A DNA stretch of 64,000 nucleotides, from positions 186,001 to 250,000 of the forward strand of contig CAMPDV010000202.1 of NCBI GenBank assembly GCA_946699065.1, written 5' to 3'. Positions 27,123-40,320 of this stretch are shown here, piece by piece (position 1 is the stretch's first letter; every line of letters starts with the position of its first letter). The notes under the pieces are model-generated. The model was not told the DNA's origin. It saw only the letters and a list, made by a program, of their open reading frames with translations, and made no database searches. Source of the DNA: Loxodes magnus. Lineage: Eukaryota > Ciliophora > Karyorelictea > Loxodida > Loxodidae. The position numbers and the translations under genes were made by a program.

Positions 27123-28949
27123 GAGACCCATTCGACATTTCTCAATACACTAATAAATATTTTAAAGCTTTAAATCAAAATAGCTAAATAGCTTTATTTT
27201 AGATCAATATTTATTTAATTACAGACAATAACTTATTACCCTAAACTAAGGCAACCAATCTTCTACAGTCATTTTATCATACTAATATAACAAGCAAATT
27301 ATTAAGAACTGCGATAATTTAAAAATAAACAAATTTCATTATAAATACTTCTAATAGACCTTTTAGCTTTAAGTTACCAAAGGATTATTATTCTATTAGA
27401 TATCTAAAATAGCATAACACTTTCTTAAATAAACTTATATACTAAACCTTAGGATATAGTCACAGGTTCTCTTTTTATCTATAAATAAATAAACCATAAA
27501 TTATAGAAAATGAGTTTATGCATATAAAGTAGATAAAATTGATGATTAAGCTAAGGTTTGATTATAACTATCTAAAAACAGGTTTGATTATTAATTGAGA
27601 TAGCTTATTATAATTAATATAAACTAATCCGAGATAAGTTAGAAAGGTTAAATGATATATATTTAGCTTATATGGTTGTAAAATTTGTTATATCGCTAGA
27701 TAAAATATCAATGTTACTATTTATAAACCAGTTTCTTTGAGTTCGCTTCACTTGCTTAAAACTTTACAGAATAGTCCTAGAAAATGAAAGATCAATCTTT
27801 TGTCTTTAATTGAATTTAGTTTAGAATGAGAAATTAAATTAAAAATCCTTGATTTATAAGAATAAAAGAGATTAAGAGAAAATCATACGAAGCTACATTA
27901 AAAATAATAAGTATTGAATTTAAGCTTTTGGAAGGAAAGTAAACTGATTACCCACATTTAGATTAATAGTCCGATTACCATATAAAACAATTATTTCATA
28001 TTTATCAGCTGCAAATAACACTCTCTCTAATATTACTTAGTAAATCAAATAGTTTAAATAAGCAATATTAAGATTTGGAAGATAAACAGCTTGTTATATA
28101 AAGCTTTTAGTTGGTAATGATAATTATGCTCTTACATTTCTATCTATATTAGCAGCTTATTAATAACTCAATATATCATTTATATTCATAAGGTTATAGA
28201 TTCATAATTATCCATTTCTAATTCTTTTATACCCTTCATTAGCAATTTAACATATTATATCTAGCTTATCCAATCTTCTCACTTAAATCAAGGGAGTTAA
28301 CTTATATTTCAAGTTGATATAAATAAGCAAAGAAAAGATCATAATTGTATATATATTAAGAAATTTAAATATAGGCCATATTTCACAATTTCTAATAAGT
28401 GCTATTGCTTAGAAAGGACTTTATTATATCTATCATATGGTATATTAAATTGTATCCTAGTAATTAAACTAATTCTATTAGCCTAAAAATTATTCGAAAG
28501 TGCTTTATACATCGAAACTATTTTCAAAGATAACTTTTCAGTCTAAAGTAAACATTTTCTTATTGAGGCAAAATTATTGATACCTTTTTTTCCGTTGCTT
28601 GTAGTACCTTTATAAGAATAGAGGCATGAATTTGCTCTCTCGAAAACTAAATTTAAGGTTAGATTTTTATTATTTAAGCTAATGAAAAAATAAAAGCTAT
28701 GAGAGCTAATAACTTTATTTAATTGCATTAACTGACTATGCAAATTATTTAAAAACTATGTTTTGAACTAGTTTGAGCTTCCTTTTTATAAGAACTTTTA
28801 AAGATAAGTTAAAAGATACAATTCATAAGGTAATTATTTAGAGATATAATGATTATTTCATTATTTAACTGTGAAGAAAAAGTTTCTTCTAAGCTTTATT
28901 ATCCCTGCTCAAATTTAGAACTCTTTAGATTAATAATTTACATTGAAGC
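27123..28949. other. Gene-poor AT-rich stretch
   Basis: Nothing recognisable downstream of the GT-like gene. Confidence 0.5.
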
Positions 28950-30115
28950 GTTATGACTTTTTTCTATGGATGTTCATATGAGAAAGAATAAGTGCAGATG
29001 AGCTAAGGTTCTCTATCTTCTAGTTGCTTTCTTATTTAAAATTTAGTTTTAATAGTTTTTGATCATATCATTTCCAATCTCTTAAATATTGGGATAAAAG
29101 AACTTATAGCCTTTTGAAGGATTTTAGGCTGTAAATATTTCAAATTATTTAAATTTTAATTATCTTCTAAAAGTGTCTAAGTTTGACTAGAGTTTAAATA
29201 ACCTCTTAATAAAAGAAGCAAATGCTTCAATTGTCATTCAATGATCATTTAGAAGACTTTATGCATCTGACTAAGCATATTTTGTTTATAAATTGCTTAT
29301 TTATATATTACGAAAGAAGAGACCATATTTAATCCTCATCACTCAACAATTTAAGTTTAGAATAATTCCATCAAACCATATTTATCACTTCATAACATAT
29401 TTCATCAGCCTAGATTCTAGTGAATTAAATTTAAATTTAACTAAAAGAGCTTAGTGACATCTTTTCATTGTTGGATTGCTTCTTTCAATTAAAAATGCTA
29501 TAATGCTATTAAAAATTTTTCGTTTTCACACCCTCATCTTCATTTTCTTCTACAGCTTGATTATCTTCATCATCATCTATTCCTTCTAATCTTTAATTTA
29601 CTCACTTTACTCTTTTTGCTCTTCTACTATACTTATTTATTCATAACTCTAAATTTTTATAATAAAAAGATTACTTTTTGTGATAAAACAGCAAATCTCT
29701 CTTAAGTCGTTAAATTTAGCCTCAGAAGAATTCTAAACTTCTACTTGATCTTTATATATACATCTTATATCCTATTTCCTTTCCTTTTTTTGGATAAATA
29801 TTAAGATTATACTTAGCTTAGTGTTTCTAGCTAAGATATACAATATGGAAATAATTCTATTTGCTATAACCAAAACGAATAATCTATTTATTAATTCTCT
29901 TCTCAATTCCACTCTTTTACAAATATTATAACCTTTTATCTTCAAAATCTTATGTAATAGCTTAATTGATTCTTCAACTGTCTATTTTAATAAAAAAAGA
30001 ATATGATAAAATAATTTAAGTTCTACCTGTTTTAAATAAAGCCTTAGAAAGGAAACAAAATAGAGCTATATTCAAATAGTAAAGATAGGAGAAGCAGAAT
30101 CTCTTTGTATATCAC
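28950..30115 (-). CDS. Possible coding region or pseudogene, unknown family
   Basis: One minus-strand frame reads protein-like over several hundred codons: VEESIKLLHKILKIKGY, later EVQNSSEAKFNDLREICCF, ELWINKYSRRAKRVKWVNQR, and an acidic run GIDDDEDNQAVEENEDEG near 29545-29590. The frame contains about eight TGA, most of them in the part below 29500. That density is not clearly lower than chance, so the last third may be 3' flank or decayed. Neither start nor stop could be fixed, and no domain is recognised. Confidence 0.3.
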
Positions 30116-33100
30116 ACTGCATTATATCTAAATACTGACAACTATAAAAGCTTTGATTAAGTTATATATCTCTAAGCTATCTAAATAGTTAATTGACAAA
30201 CTTAGAATCATCATAATATACTATAGAATTTATAGTTCTATAAGCATAGTATCTGCTTAATAGTAAGATTTACATACCTAAAAATCTATATATCAGTATT
30301 AATAAAAGATATGACTAAATACTACTAAAGTATAAGAACTTCTCTATATAGAATATTAAGATACTTATATCTAATTAATTCCTAGTAATTAAACTGAGAT
30401 ATTTAAAATTAAATATATAATAGAGAAGTCTGAATCTTATTAAGTCATATATGCACTTTTACTTTTATAAATGTACCAAATAAAACTCTAATTTCCTTAA
30501 TTATATAACCAGCATTTAAAGTATACCTTTAATGGCTTGTAGCTTCTTACTAAGTTTATTATTTAGATACTTTAGAATTTATATTAAAGCTGATTAGATC
30601 ATATTTATAGTATCAAACCTCTCTCAACATGCTATAAATTTGACACTACCTCTCTTAGTTTAAATCTATTTATCTCTTAGAATTAATAAATCATTAAATT
30701 CTAATCTTGTAATACAACCTGGCTCCATAAGTTAAATTAATTATACTTATAAAAATTTTGGTTAAAGCATATAGGAACTTGTGAAATGCCCTGAATACCT
30801 TTTTAATCTGAATAATTTTAGCTAAATAAATTGGAAGGTAGAAACAAGAATTGACTTATAAAAAATCTACTAGCGATTATTTCTTCAAAGCACAGAGTGT
30901 TTTGAAGACAATTTAAATTGATTTTGTAGCTTAAAGGAATATATTTAAAAGGAAGCTAAAATTATAGAAGCATATTTAATTAATTATATAGCACTCCCAG
31001 TTCATTTCAAATTTTCTATTTAGTACCCCTAGTTTCTAAATTTAGAAACTTATATTTATAATTTTAAACTGAAATATCTTTTTGCTGCTTTTTCAATCAA
31101 GCAATCTAAAAATTGCTTAAGAAATTAATATCTTAGCTTTATATAGGAAATCTTATTCCAACCAAACTCATTATGTTTTTTTGATTTTTGACAGTTGCAA
31201 ACTAAAATTATAATATATTTGATATCTATTTTCTTACTTTATACTAGACTTGTTTTAGTTTGTCTAAAATGAGTAAAATTATATTTGATTTATAGATTAA
31301 AACTTAGAAATTAACTTTTTGTTATTGCTTCTTTTCTATTCTTATCTTGAAGCAATATGTTAATTATGCTTATTAATAAAAGAAAATAACTCTTATGTTT
31401 TATCTTGAATACACCAAGCTATCTTTGCACTCCATCTTCAATTAAAAAGGGAACTTAGAATCATTCTATTGCTTAAGAGAAATTCTAATGCAATTATTTA
31501 GCTTAATGGATGTAAGCTTTTTATATTTAAAGCTTAGTTTAATTAGAAAGTGTATAAGCTTAGTTTGAGTATGTATACTAAAAGGTTTTATAACTCTGTT
31601 ACATGCGATTTCATTTGTAGTGGTATATTGATAATAACTTTTAACTGATTTTGATGCTTAATTTGAAGGATTATCTATATTAAGCAGATATTAGGATTAT
31701 CTAATTATATTTGAGAAGCTAGTTCTTTTACCTTAAAGAGCAGGGTATTTGTTCTAATGATTTATATTTTTAATTTAAATGAGACTGGCTTTGAAAATAA
31801 CCGCAAGTTAGAGAAACTTAACAACTTTAGTTCTATTTTTGTTCTTCTAATTAGACCAAAAGATTTATAGGATAGAAGTAATAAAATTTAGAAATGAAGG
31901 ATATTAAAAGTAAATAATCAAACATGCTTTCTCTATTTTATCTAGGATACTTTCATTATTACAATAGTTAGGTTTAACCATTAATTCATGACTTAGCATT
32001 TTGTTTCTTTATTGAATTTAGGGCTTTAGAATCAATAATCTGCTGCTTAGATATTAAGTTCTAAAGCGATTTATTTAAATCAAGATAAAAGCAAGTTTTA
32101 TTTTTAAGCTTAGATTGTAATTTCCTCTTACTTAAATAGAAAAAGCAAGCGCTCTATTAACTAAATGGAATAAGCTCTTTAAAATACAATTTATAAGGGA
32201 ATAAAATTCATATTTACTCTATTTCTAAGTGATTTAAGATAATACGAAGAGAGGTTAGTCAAAGAGATTTCGTTCATCACATTTATCTAATAGACTTATG
32301 TAAATAAGTTAATGGTAAAAACATGATTCCAGATACTATAATAATATATTACTCAAAACCCACTTAAACAAAAGGCTTAATGCTAATCTAACAAAAAATT
32401 ATAAAGATACTATCAAATCAATATCTAATCTGAGTTATCTATATTATACTCAAAGCGCATAATCTCAAGCTATTTTAACTTAAAGGCTATTTATTTAATT
32501 AAGAAATAGATATAAAGTAAGAAGAGCTAAAGAGCATACTTTCAAATGTAACTTTCCTTATTAAGTGGTAATAGTTTAAAAGCTTCCTTTATATCATGCC
32601 TATAATTACCTCTAAGTTGGGGTATTCAGTCGATAGATTTTAATAAAGATTTAAAAAAGAGATAAGCTTTAGCTATTAAAAATGTACTATATATTTTAGA
32701 AAGAATGATGGTAGAGTACTAAATAGAAAGGAGTGAATAGATTTGCATATAAATATAGAAATATAACTAATTTACCTTATATTGATAATGTGGTAATAAG
32801 GTTTCTAGTTATTATATTTTAAGGTGAATTTGAATATTCAAGAAATTAATTTAATCATACTATTTAAATTTGTTTCCAAGGAATGATCTATAAGAGTAAA
32901 GAAAATAAGCTAAGATTAAATAAACCTTTTTTAGCATAACTTTATTATAAAAGATATATAAGGAAATGCTAGCCTTTCTTATTCATTTATACGAGTAATA
33001 ATTAAGTATGTAATCAAGACTGAAGGCAATTCAAACTAATCATGATAAAGAGCATAAAAGTCTAAGAGTAATTAAATATTAATAAGAAGAGCTCTAATTT

Positions 33101-33463
33101 CTCTTGGTTGAGCATTTAGTTTAATTTCCTTTTATTCATTATTTTAGATGCTGTTCATTTCTATTAAATTATAAAGTTATAGCTATCTATGGTCACAAAT
33201 TACTAAGCTATTCCTTTTAAACTAATAATCAAAACATTTTAATTTTCCAAGAAGAAGAAAGATATTGAAATAAGCAAATAGAACATGCAAAGTTTCCTTA
33301 ATATGTCGTATATATCATAAGGTATCTGTTAAATGTAAGTAGCTTAGTTATAAAGGGAATAAAAGAGTATAAAAAGAGATAAATATAACTATAAAGATAA
33401 AAGGCAAATTATAAGAGAATTACGTTATGTTTAAGGATGTTAATTTTACACATAATTATAAAT
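30116..33463. other. Gene-poor AT-rich stretch
   Basis: No recognisable gene, repeat array or RNA. Confidence 0.5.
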
Positions 33464-34648
33464 ATGGATGACAAGATATCCGAGTTTTTCGCTTCAAAAA
33501 GAAAAGCCTCTTGCTCGCCTGAAGCTGAAAATGTAAAAAGAAAATAGCGCAGAGAGGTAAGTCATATTGATACCGAGCAAATGATAGGCTAAAAACTTAA
33601 TAGTCGCTATGTTATAACTAGGTTCATAGATGAAGGGACTTTTGGAAGAGTTTTTGAAGCCTGGGATGAAGTTAAAAATTAAAAAAGAGCTGTAAAATTA
33701 GTAAAGCCTGTTAATAGATATATAGAAAGTGCTAAAATTGAGGCAGATATAATCAAAAAAATTCAATTATTAGGATCAGAATTTAACAATATAGTAACCT
33801 TTGTTGATGCCTTCGACTATGCAAACTCTTATTGTCTAGTATTTGAAAAATTAGAGCTAAGCTTATTCAAATTTTTGGAGTAGAATTAGTTTTAAGGATT
33901 CGAAATTTAAATAGTTCAGAGTATATCAAGATAGCTTTTAAAGGCAGTTAATTTCTTGCACAAAAACAATATTATTCATACAGATCTGAAAATAGAAAAT
34001 ATACTTCTAAACAGCGCTGACTTTGAAGCCGTAAAGCTTCCTTTTAAAGAAAAGTTTGAATAAAAATCTAGTGATTTTTCTAGCGAAAGTACGAGTACAG
34101 AGCTTTCAGAAAAAAGCGCTTATATGAGACTAAAAAATTCTCAGATTAAACTAATTGACTTTGGTTCAGCAATATATTCGAGAAGTCAAAAACTTAGATT
34201 TGGTACCATACAAACAAGATAATACAGAGCTCCTGAAGTTTTATTGGATATTGGCTGAGACGAAAAAAGCGATATTTGGTCAGTTGGATGCATAATTTTT
34301 GAATTGTATACTGGCTAGTTATTATTCCAAACACATTCTCTCTATGAGCATCTTGCTTTGATGGTAAAATAATTTGGATAAATACCAAAGTGGATGATAA
34401 GGGAATGCTCTAGAAAAATAATAAAATACTTTGATAAGAACAACTAATTCAGATGGCCTGATTACGCTGAATCTAAACACAGTATAAATAAAGTTGAAAG
34501 AATGAAATTAATTAAAAATCAAATACACGACACAGAGCTAGCTGACTTGATATTGAAACTCTTAGTTTTCGATTCTAGTAAAAGATTAAATGCAGATTAA
34601 GCATTAAATCATCCTTTTTTTCAAAAGTGGTACGGAGAAGGGATATGA
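33464..34648 (+). CDS. CLK/LAMMER-type dual-specificity protein kinase
   Basis: 394 aa from ATG 33464 to TGA 34646-34648. All kinase landmarks are present: glycine loop DEGTFGRVFEAWD, Lys in RAVKLVK (~77), catalytic loop HTDLKIENILL (~172), IDFGSA (~233), TRQYRAPEVLLDIGWDEKSD with Trp encoded by TGA, and EHLALM (~294), the family's LAMMER signature. HTDLK and EHLALM place it in the CLK/Doa group, which phosphorylates SR-type splicing factors. The N-terminus is short and basic. A Ser-rich insert of about 45 residues lies before the DFG segment. An in-frame 21-nt GT...AG segment (33557-33577) could be an optional intron. Confidence 0.95.
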
Positions 34649-35239
34649 TTTATAAAATTTTCATAAAGACTCTTATTTTTTAAGGTAATTCTTAGAAATT
34701 CGAATCTCTTTATGAAAATTTTATCCATAATTATATTTTTAATCTCCAATCTAAAACATTTTTTAAATAGACAATCTTTAAAAAAATATCTATCAAATTT
34801 TTTACGTTCCAGTTATAAATAAAATACTTTTCCTCTAAAAAAGAGACGAAAAATCTCTTATGTTTGGGATAAAAGCTCAAGCAATTCAAAATCTTCTTTT
34901 CAGTAATATCTTCTTATTCTTTCTTTTTTCTAAATAAGATAAAAAAGGGAGTTGGCTTGAAATATTTAGAAGCTACACTATTCTAATTTAACTAATAAAT
35001 AAAAAAAATTAAGGAAAGGTCACCCATAATTAAATGACTTATGGGAGATACTTAAAATAATTAATTTTATAGGAAGGGTATTTAAGTTTTGGCTTATAAT
35101 CTAGACTTCTCAAATATATGAAATAAAATTAAATGCTTTATTTTTATTTTTGCTTAGAAAATTATATCACTATATGGAAGTTTAGAGATTTAGTTAGCTA
35201 TATTTTCAATTTATTAAATGGATAATGATAATATCCAAC
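34649..35239. other. 3' regions of the convergent kinase and methyltransferase genes
   Basis: AT-rich. On the minus strand the methyltransferase frame stays free of TGA through this whole interval, so its true end could not be placed. Part of the minus-strand reading around 34700-34960 looks protein-like (EEDITEKKILNCLSFYPKHK). Confidence 0.4.
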
Positions 35240-36098
35240 CTTAATTAAGATTATACTGTTGTATAATGAATTTAAATTAGCAAAAATAAGTTTAAGATTT
35301 GCCTATAACATCATAAACCCATGCCTGGATTTCTGAATGATAGTTTGCTTTTACTTAGCTATAATTCCTAAAAGGCTAGAATTCCCATTGTATAGATACT
35401 ATTTTTCTAACTTTACATTAATTGGATTCGATAAGCTGGATTAGAATTTTGGATAACTGATCGAAAAAGTCAGATAGTAAATAAAAATATATTATAGTAG
35501 CATCTTCCAGTTACTCAGCCTTTAAAACTGTAATATCTTACTAGATTATTTTAACTTTATCCTGCAGATTCAAAGATTAAACTTTATTATTGGAAATTTA
35601 AACTAATTTACTGTCTAGCTCCATGCCTATAGCACTCTAACATCCAAACTTCTCAGCTAATATTAAAACACTACCATTTCCACTCCCTAAATCATATAAG
35701 ACATCATCTTAACTGAATTTTATATACTAAGTAAATAAAATTTCCAACTTCTCATTTTCAGCTGGAACGAAAGGGCTGATAAAATTATCCGACTGCCATC
35801 AAAATGGAAGTTCGACTTCTAATTAGTCATATTCTTCATTATCCATTTTATATTTTAAATCAATAGCCAAACTCTTTAATTTATAGACAGCACCAGTCAA
35901 GAAAACTGAGATAGGACTATAAGATTTAGTTTAATGTATTCAATTACTTGCTTAAAGCAAATCATCTCTTTCTTTTATATAAGAAGGTATATCATTTACA
36001 ATCTAGCAACCTTTAATCTTGTAACTTAATTATTAATTTAAATCTCAAAGCTAAAGGAATTTAAATTAAAGAACACCATTTAAAATCGCTGAATGCAT
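35240..36098 (-). CDS. FAM173-like lysine methyltransferase (class I SAM-dependent)
   Basis: Read from ATG 36098 leftwards. An N-terminal ~85-residue segment precedes SDNFISPFVPAENEKLEIL, then the SAM-binding motif YDLGSGNGSVLILAEKFG (~134), AIGMELDSKLV, and DATIIYFYLLSDFFDQLSKIL. This order (SPFVP, YDLGSG(N/D)G, GxELD, DAT...YLL) matches the FAM173/ATPSCKMT group, which methylates lysines such as that of the mitochondrial ATP-synthase c subunit; the substrate here is inferred only by family. One TGA (PFWWQ) is Trp. The last clearly conserved residues are near 35290, and no TGA follows in frame for over 200 codons, so the 3' end given is approximate. Confidence 0.8.
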
Positions 36099-36523
36099 AA
36101 AACTTAGTTACCAAATTTTCCATTTCCCACACAGTGCTCCTCATTTGGAAGCTTTGATTTAAGTTTATAGATTAGCTTTAGCTTATAGTTATACTTTTTA
36201 CTTACAAACTCATGCTAAATTTTAGTTAAATTTTGAAGGAAATAGTAATATGAATGCATATAATCGAAATAAAACATTTAAGCCTTCCTTTAGAAATTTA
36301 ACTATCTGAAATTCATTTTTTATATTAATGAACTACCTAAAAATTATTTTATTAAGTTAAAGTTTAACTAAACTTTTGCTAAATTTATATGGTATAAACT
36401 AGAATTTGCATTTCTATAGAAATAAATATAGATGCCTCTATTTATTTTAATAAAGTAGAAACTATCCAAAATTTAGTTGAAGTGAATAGAATATTACTTA
36501 ATCATTGTGTGTTATACTGCTAC
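36099..36523. other. Intergenic, methyltransferase to dioxygenase-like gene
   Basis: AT-rich with nothing recognisable. Confidence 0.4.
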
Positions 36524-37498
36524 TCATATTTCTCTTGTAAAAACTCCTACCATCATTCCATAGTAGGTTGGATGCTCGTTGATGTACATTTTATTTGACC
36601 ATTTATTGATACCTATTTTGTCTAGCACTCCCTAAGCCATAACAAAACCTGTAAATCCGCAACTTTTAGCATCGTCAACTAATTGAGCTGCGTCATTTAA
36701 AAGGAAATCTCTATTTTTATATTGCATCCAATTTCTAAGCGCGTTATCAAAAGGCTCTGCAGCTTCAGAATATCCATAAGGTCCTGAAGCTAAGTGAGTA
36801 TGAGCTAGATCTCCGCTAATTAGAATAGCAACTTTTTTATTCTAGTATTGCTCATTTTCTTCAAAGAAGTTAGCGATATTATTACCAAGTTCTATTAGAT
36901 CTGGAATCATTTTTGTAGGCTCTTTGAATCTTCTTAATGGTTATGACAGAATTATAAATTTAAGCTATCCTTAGTCTTAATCTTTAGTATTAGTCTAGTT
37001 TACAATAAAAGATGTAGGGATTATTTCTCCCCATCTTAAAGGCATATAATCTGAATCCTAAAATGCTTAAATAATTGTAGCTTTATCTTTGAATCCATTT
37101 TACTGGAAATAGCCATCAAGCTCTTCAGTTATTTGAGTATCTCCAGTCAAATTAAGAAAAGCTTTGTATTTATTAGTTTAATTCTAGATAGGTAGATCAT
37201 TACCTATTTCTACATATCCATTATATTACGAATTATCGTATAATGCATACTAAGTTGAAAGTGATATTCCATGAGGAGTGCTCATTAAAATAATATCTGG
37301 CTTCCAATGCTAAGAAATTAAGTTACCAACATGTTTGCAAGCTTTATGCAGTTCTAAAGAGTGATTTTTGAAATCAATAATAGAAGGATCAAATGCAAAA
37401 TCTCCATGAGGTAAAATAGCAACTCCTATTATTTTTGCATAGAGCTACCTTCATAAAACCATCTAAATAATCAAAAGCAAGCTTTTCAAAATACTCAT
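36524..37498 (-). CDS. LigB-type class III extradiol dioxygenase / MEMO-like protein
   Basis: 324 aa from ATG 37498 to TGA 36526-36524, intronless. After a short hydrophobic N-terminus (one Trp as TGA) the family core starts: IIGVAILPHGDFAFDP, KPDIILMSTPHGISLS, WGEIIPTSF, VAILISGDLAHTHLASGPYG and finally HPTYYGMMVGVFTRE. The His residues in PHG, TPHG and LAHTH correspond to the metal-site positions of the LigB superfamily. The substrate is unknown: related eukaryotic proteins include DOPA/ring-opening dioxygenases and the non-enzymatic MEMO group, so I do not choose between enzyme and scaffold. Confidence 0.85.
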
Positions 37499-38166
37499 TT
37501 TTATTATAACCCTTTCAATTAATTTCTATTTAGAATGTATTAAAATAGATAGAATATAGGGAATAAGTAGATTTCCTTTTAGTCTTAATCCTGTCTATAA
37601 AATCGCTAATTATATAGCTTGGAATATGCACTTAATTTAACTAGTACTAGAATTCCTTATTCAGTATCTTTCTATAAATCCTACTATAAGGATAAAGTTA
37701 TTTATTGACAAATTTATATATAGTAAATGTGATAGATTAATAGCTCTTTTCCTGCTTATGAAAAAAGAGTAAATCAATTAAGTTGCTTTATTTGATTAGT
37801 ACTAGTTTAGATACTTCCTAATTATATTATCTATCCTTAGATCTGAAATTTGTTTAACTAGCATTCTTTAATTTATCTTAGAGTTTATGGAAAGACTCAG
37901 ACTTAAATGTATCTGTCTGCTACTTATAGTATTCTCCTTTAATTAAGCAATTGATAACCCTCTGAAATTATTCACTCTATCAAAGTCTCTTATTTAACTA
38001 GAAATACACTAAAGGAGTCTTAGAAACTTGTGAAGGAATGTTAATAAAAAAGAAAAAAAGAAGTTGACATTCTATAAAATAGATTGGGAGATACACTGAA
38101 AGTAAAAGTATTAGATATCTAAGAATAATAAAACTTATTTAAAATCTTATCTATTAGAATTACTTC
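37499..38166. other. Intergenic, dioxygenase-like gene to PDE
   Basis: AT-rich with no recognisable feature. Confidence 0.4.
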
Positions 38167-39283
38167 TCATAAAGCATCTACTAATTCTTTTATATCTTCA
38201 AGCTATTTCCATTTTTCTAGGTTACTTTCTAAGCTTTATATAAGGTCTTAGGATATTGGAATTATTTCCCTTATTTCAACGAAAACTGGTATTATATATT
38301 TATCTAAAGGAGTTTAAAGACTTACTTATAAAACCTATTTGACTGTCTTTTATTTTCTAAAGATCTCTTCCAATTTGCATAAAAGTAGTGACGGGAAGAG
38401 CTAGAATAGCTTCTTTTTAAGTTTATTAAGTAAACTCATCCAGTATTAAAATAGCCCATTTGCTAGCTAATTCCCATTTCAAAGCAGGATTATGTATATC
38501 AGCAGCATGAAGCATATAATCCAAAAAGTACTACCTTTTTTATTAATTATCAAGTTATCCTTTGAACTTTTAGAAATTGTCTATTACTTCAAAGTGTCTA
38601 GCAGGATCTGTTGCTAGGATAGACTAGATAATTTATTTCCTTAGTAGTTTCTAATCTTTCTCTGGATATGATTTCAATATATTGCTTCTATTATTATTTA
38701 ATAAGTGATATAAAACAGCAGCATGATGGTTTTCCAGTATAGATACTTAGTTGTATTTTATTGAAAGTTCATGCTGCTAATTTTTTAGGAATGCATTGTT
38801 TACTCCTGGATGCTCAACATCATGTGCAAAGCAGGCTATTAAATGAGCAAGGTATTCATTTCTAGGAATCTAGTTTATTATTATTTCACTGCTTATAAAA
38901 AGCACAAAAGTGAACTGGAAAACAGAAAATCCATGTCTAAAGTTGTGATATATATTGTCTCTATATCTTAAAGCAAGTTCTCCTGCAAAGACTTTCATTA
39001 GCAATGGAGTAATTTAATTCGGTCCTTTGTGGAAATCTAAATACATAAGGATTTATCCAAATCCATCAATAAGATTCTGCTAAGTTAATTTAAAAGCCTC
39101 TAAGTTGATTTGAAGATATTCCTAAATGTTAATTTCGTCTTAGTTCAAAATCACTTCAATCTAAGAGTTTTAATTCTATTCTTCTGCCAAAGGTTTCTTT
39201 TACTACTCTAGAGCATTATTCTATTTTTCTGACTCATCTTCTATTGGAGTCTAGTTTCCAAAAATATCAAACAAATTACCCAT
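38167..39283 (-). CDS. 3',5'-cyclic nucleotide phosphodiesterase (class I)
   Basis: 364 aa from ATG 39283 to TGA 38169-38167 with one 22-nt intron (38304-38325). The metal-binding His/Asp set is complete: YHNFRHGFSVFQ (~109), FAHDVEHPGVNNAFLKN (~155), ENHHAAVLYHLL, MLHAADIHNPALKWELA (~261) and TTFMQIGRDLQKIKDSQIGFI. The protein should hydrolyse cAMP and/or cGMP. It begins MGNLFDIFG, a plausible N-myristoylation site, suggesting membrane or ciliary attachment. There is no regulatory GAF or PAS domain: the protein is a catalytic domain with a ~60-residue leader. Confidence 0.95.
38304..38325 (-). other. 22-nt intron in the PDE gene
   Basis: On the minus strand it starts GTAAGTCTTT and ends CTTTAG. 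Its removal joins QIGFI to NKYIIPVFVEIREII, the normal end of a PDE catalytic domain, and leads to an in-frame TGA. Confidence 0.9.
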
Positions 39284-40320
39284 TTTTTTCTTTAATACTC
39301 TTAGTTTAAAGCAGATATAATTCAAGTATTAAAGTAGATATTAAAATACCTATTTTACATGTATTTCTTTTATAAAAAGGTTTAGAAAAATTAGTATCCA
39401 AGCATGAGTTGCTTAGAATCATACTAAAAATGACAAGTAATAGCTCATAGTTAATTAAAAGGCTAAAGTAATACCAGCTTTCCTAATTAACTAAATGAAT
39501 TAAATTCAATGAACTTATTTTAATAGCATTAGAGATTTAAAAGACATTCAAAAATAACTATATATAAACATATCATCTTAGTAAGGTTATCCTAAATTAA
39601 CTAGGGCTTATTAAATATTTTCGTTTAGTTTTAAGATTTTAGCTAAGAATTCTAATATGTTTGTACAAAAGTTCTTATTTTACTTTCTATACTTTACATC
39701 TTGATAGATATTCCCTCAGAAAAAATTAGAATCATCTCACTGTAGATTTACTCTCTAAAATAATTAAAAGCTAAATTATAAGCTGCTTTTTAAGTTTAAC
39801 CCATATAATGATGCTGTTTATTGCTATATCTATTGACTATTTTGAGCATTATCAAGTCTGATTAAATTTAGTAAACCATAATTTAAATTATCAGATTCTG
39901 CTTTTTATGGATGAAGAATTTCTATCCTTATTTTTAAATATAAATTAGGATTGTAATTTCATCAATAGAACTGAGCTCCTTTTTTAATTCCTTATTTCTA
40001 AGACCAAAAATGGGGTTTTATACGATACTATGGAATAAAATACTAATGATTTAATTTGCAAGTTTTAAGAAGCAGTTTTAATAGATAAATCAAATAAGAA
40101 ATTGGAGTCAAATAAGTTAGATTAGTGCTGGACTAATTAAAATAGCTATAAGAGCTAATCCTTATCTTAAATATCCCTAACTACTTTATTTAAGTTCAAC
40201 TACTCAGAAAGATACATCTTCTCATTAGATATTTATAGCATGGAAATTTATTATAACTAGAGCTAGAACTACTAGAGTTTGAAGATTTGCATATGTTAAG
40301 GCCAAACCATTTAAAATTAA
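39284..40320. other. Gene-poor AT-rich stretch upstream of the PDE
   Basis: Nothing recognisable. Confidence 0.45.

Noticed and set aside
35290-35310. 16-nt GT...AG intron near the end of the methyltransferase
   Set aside because: It would remove part of WVYDVIG, which reads like normal protein, and it does not lead to an early TGA.
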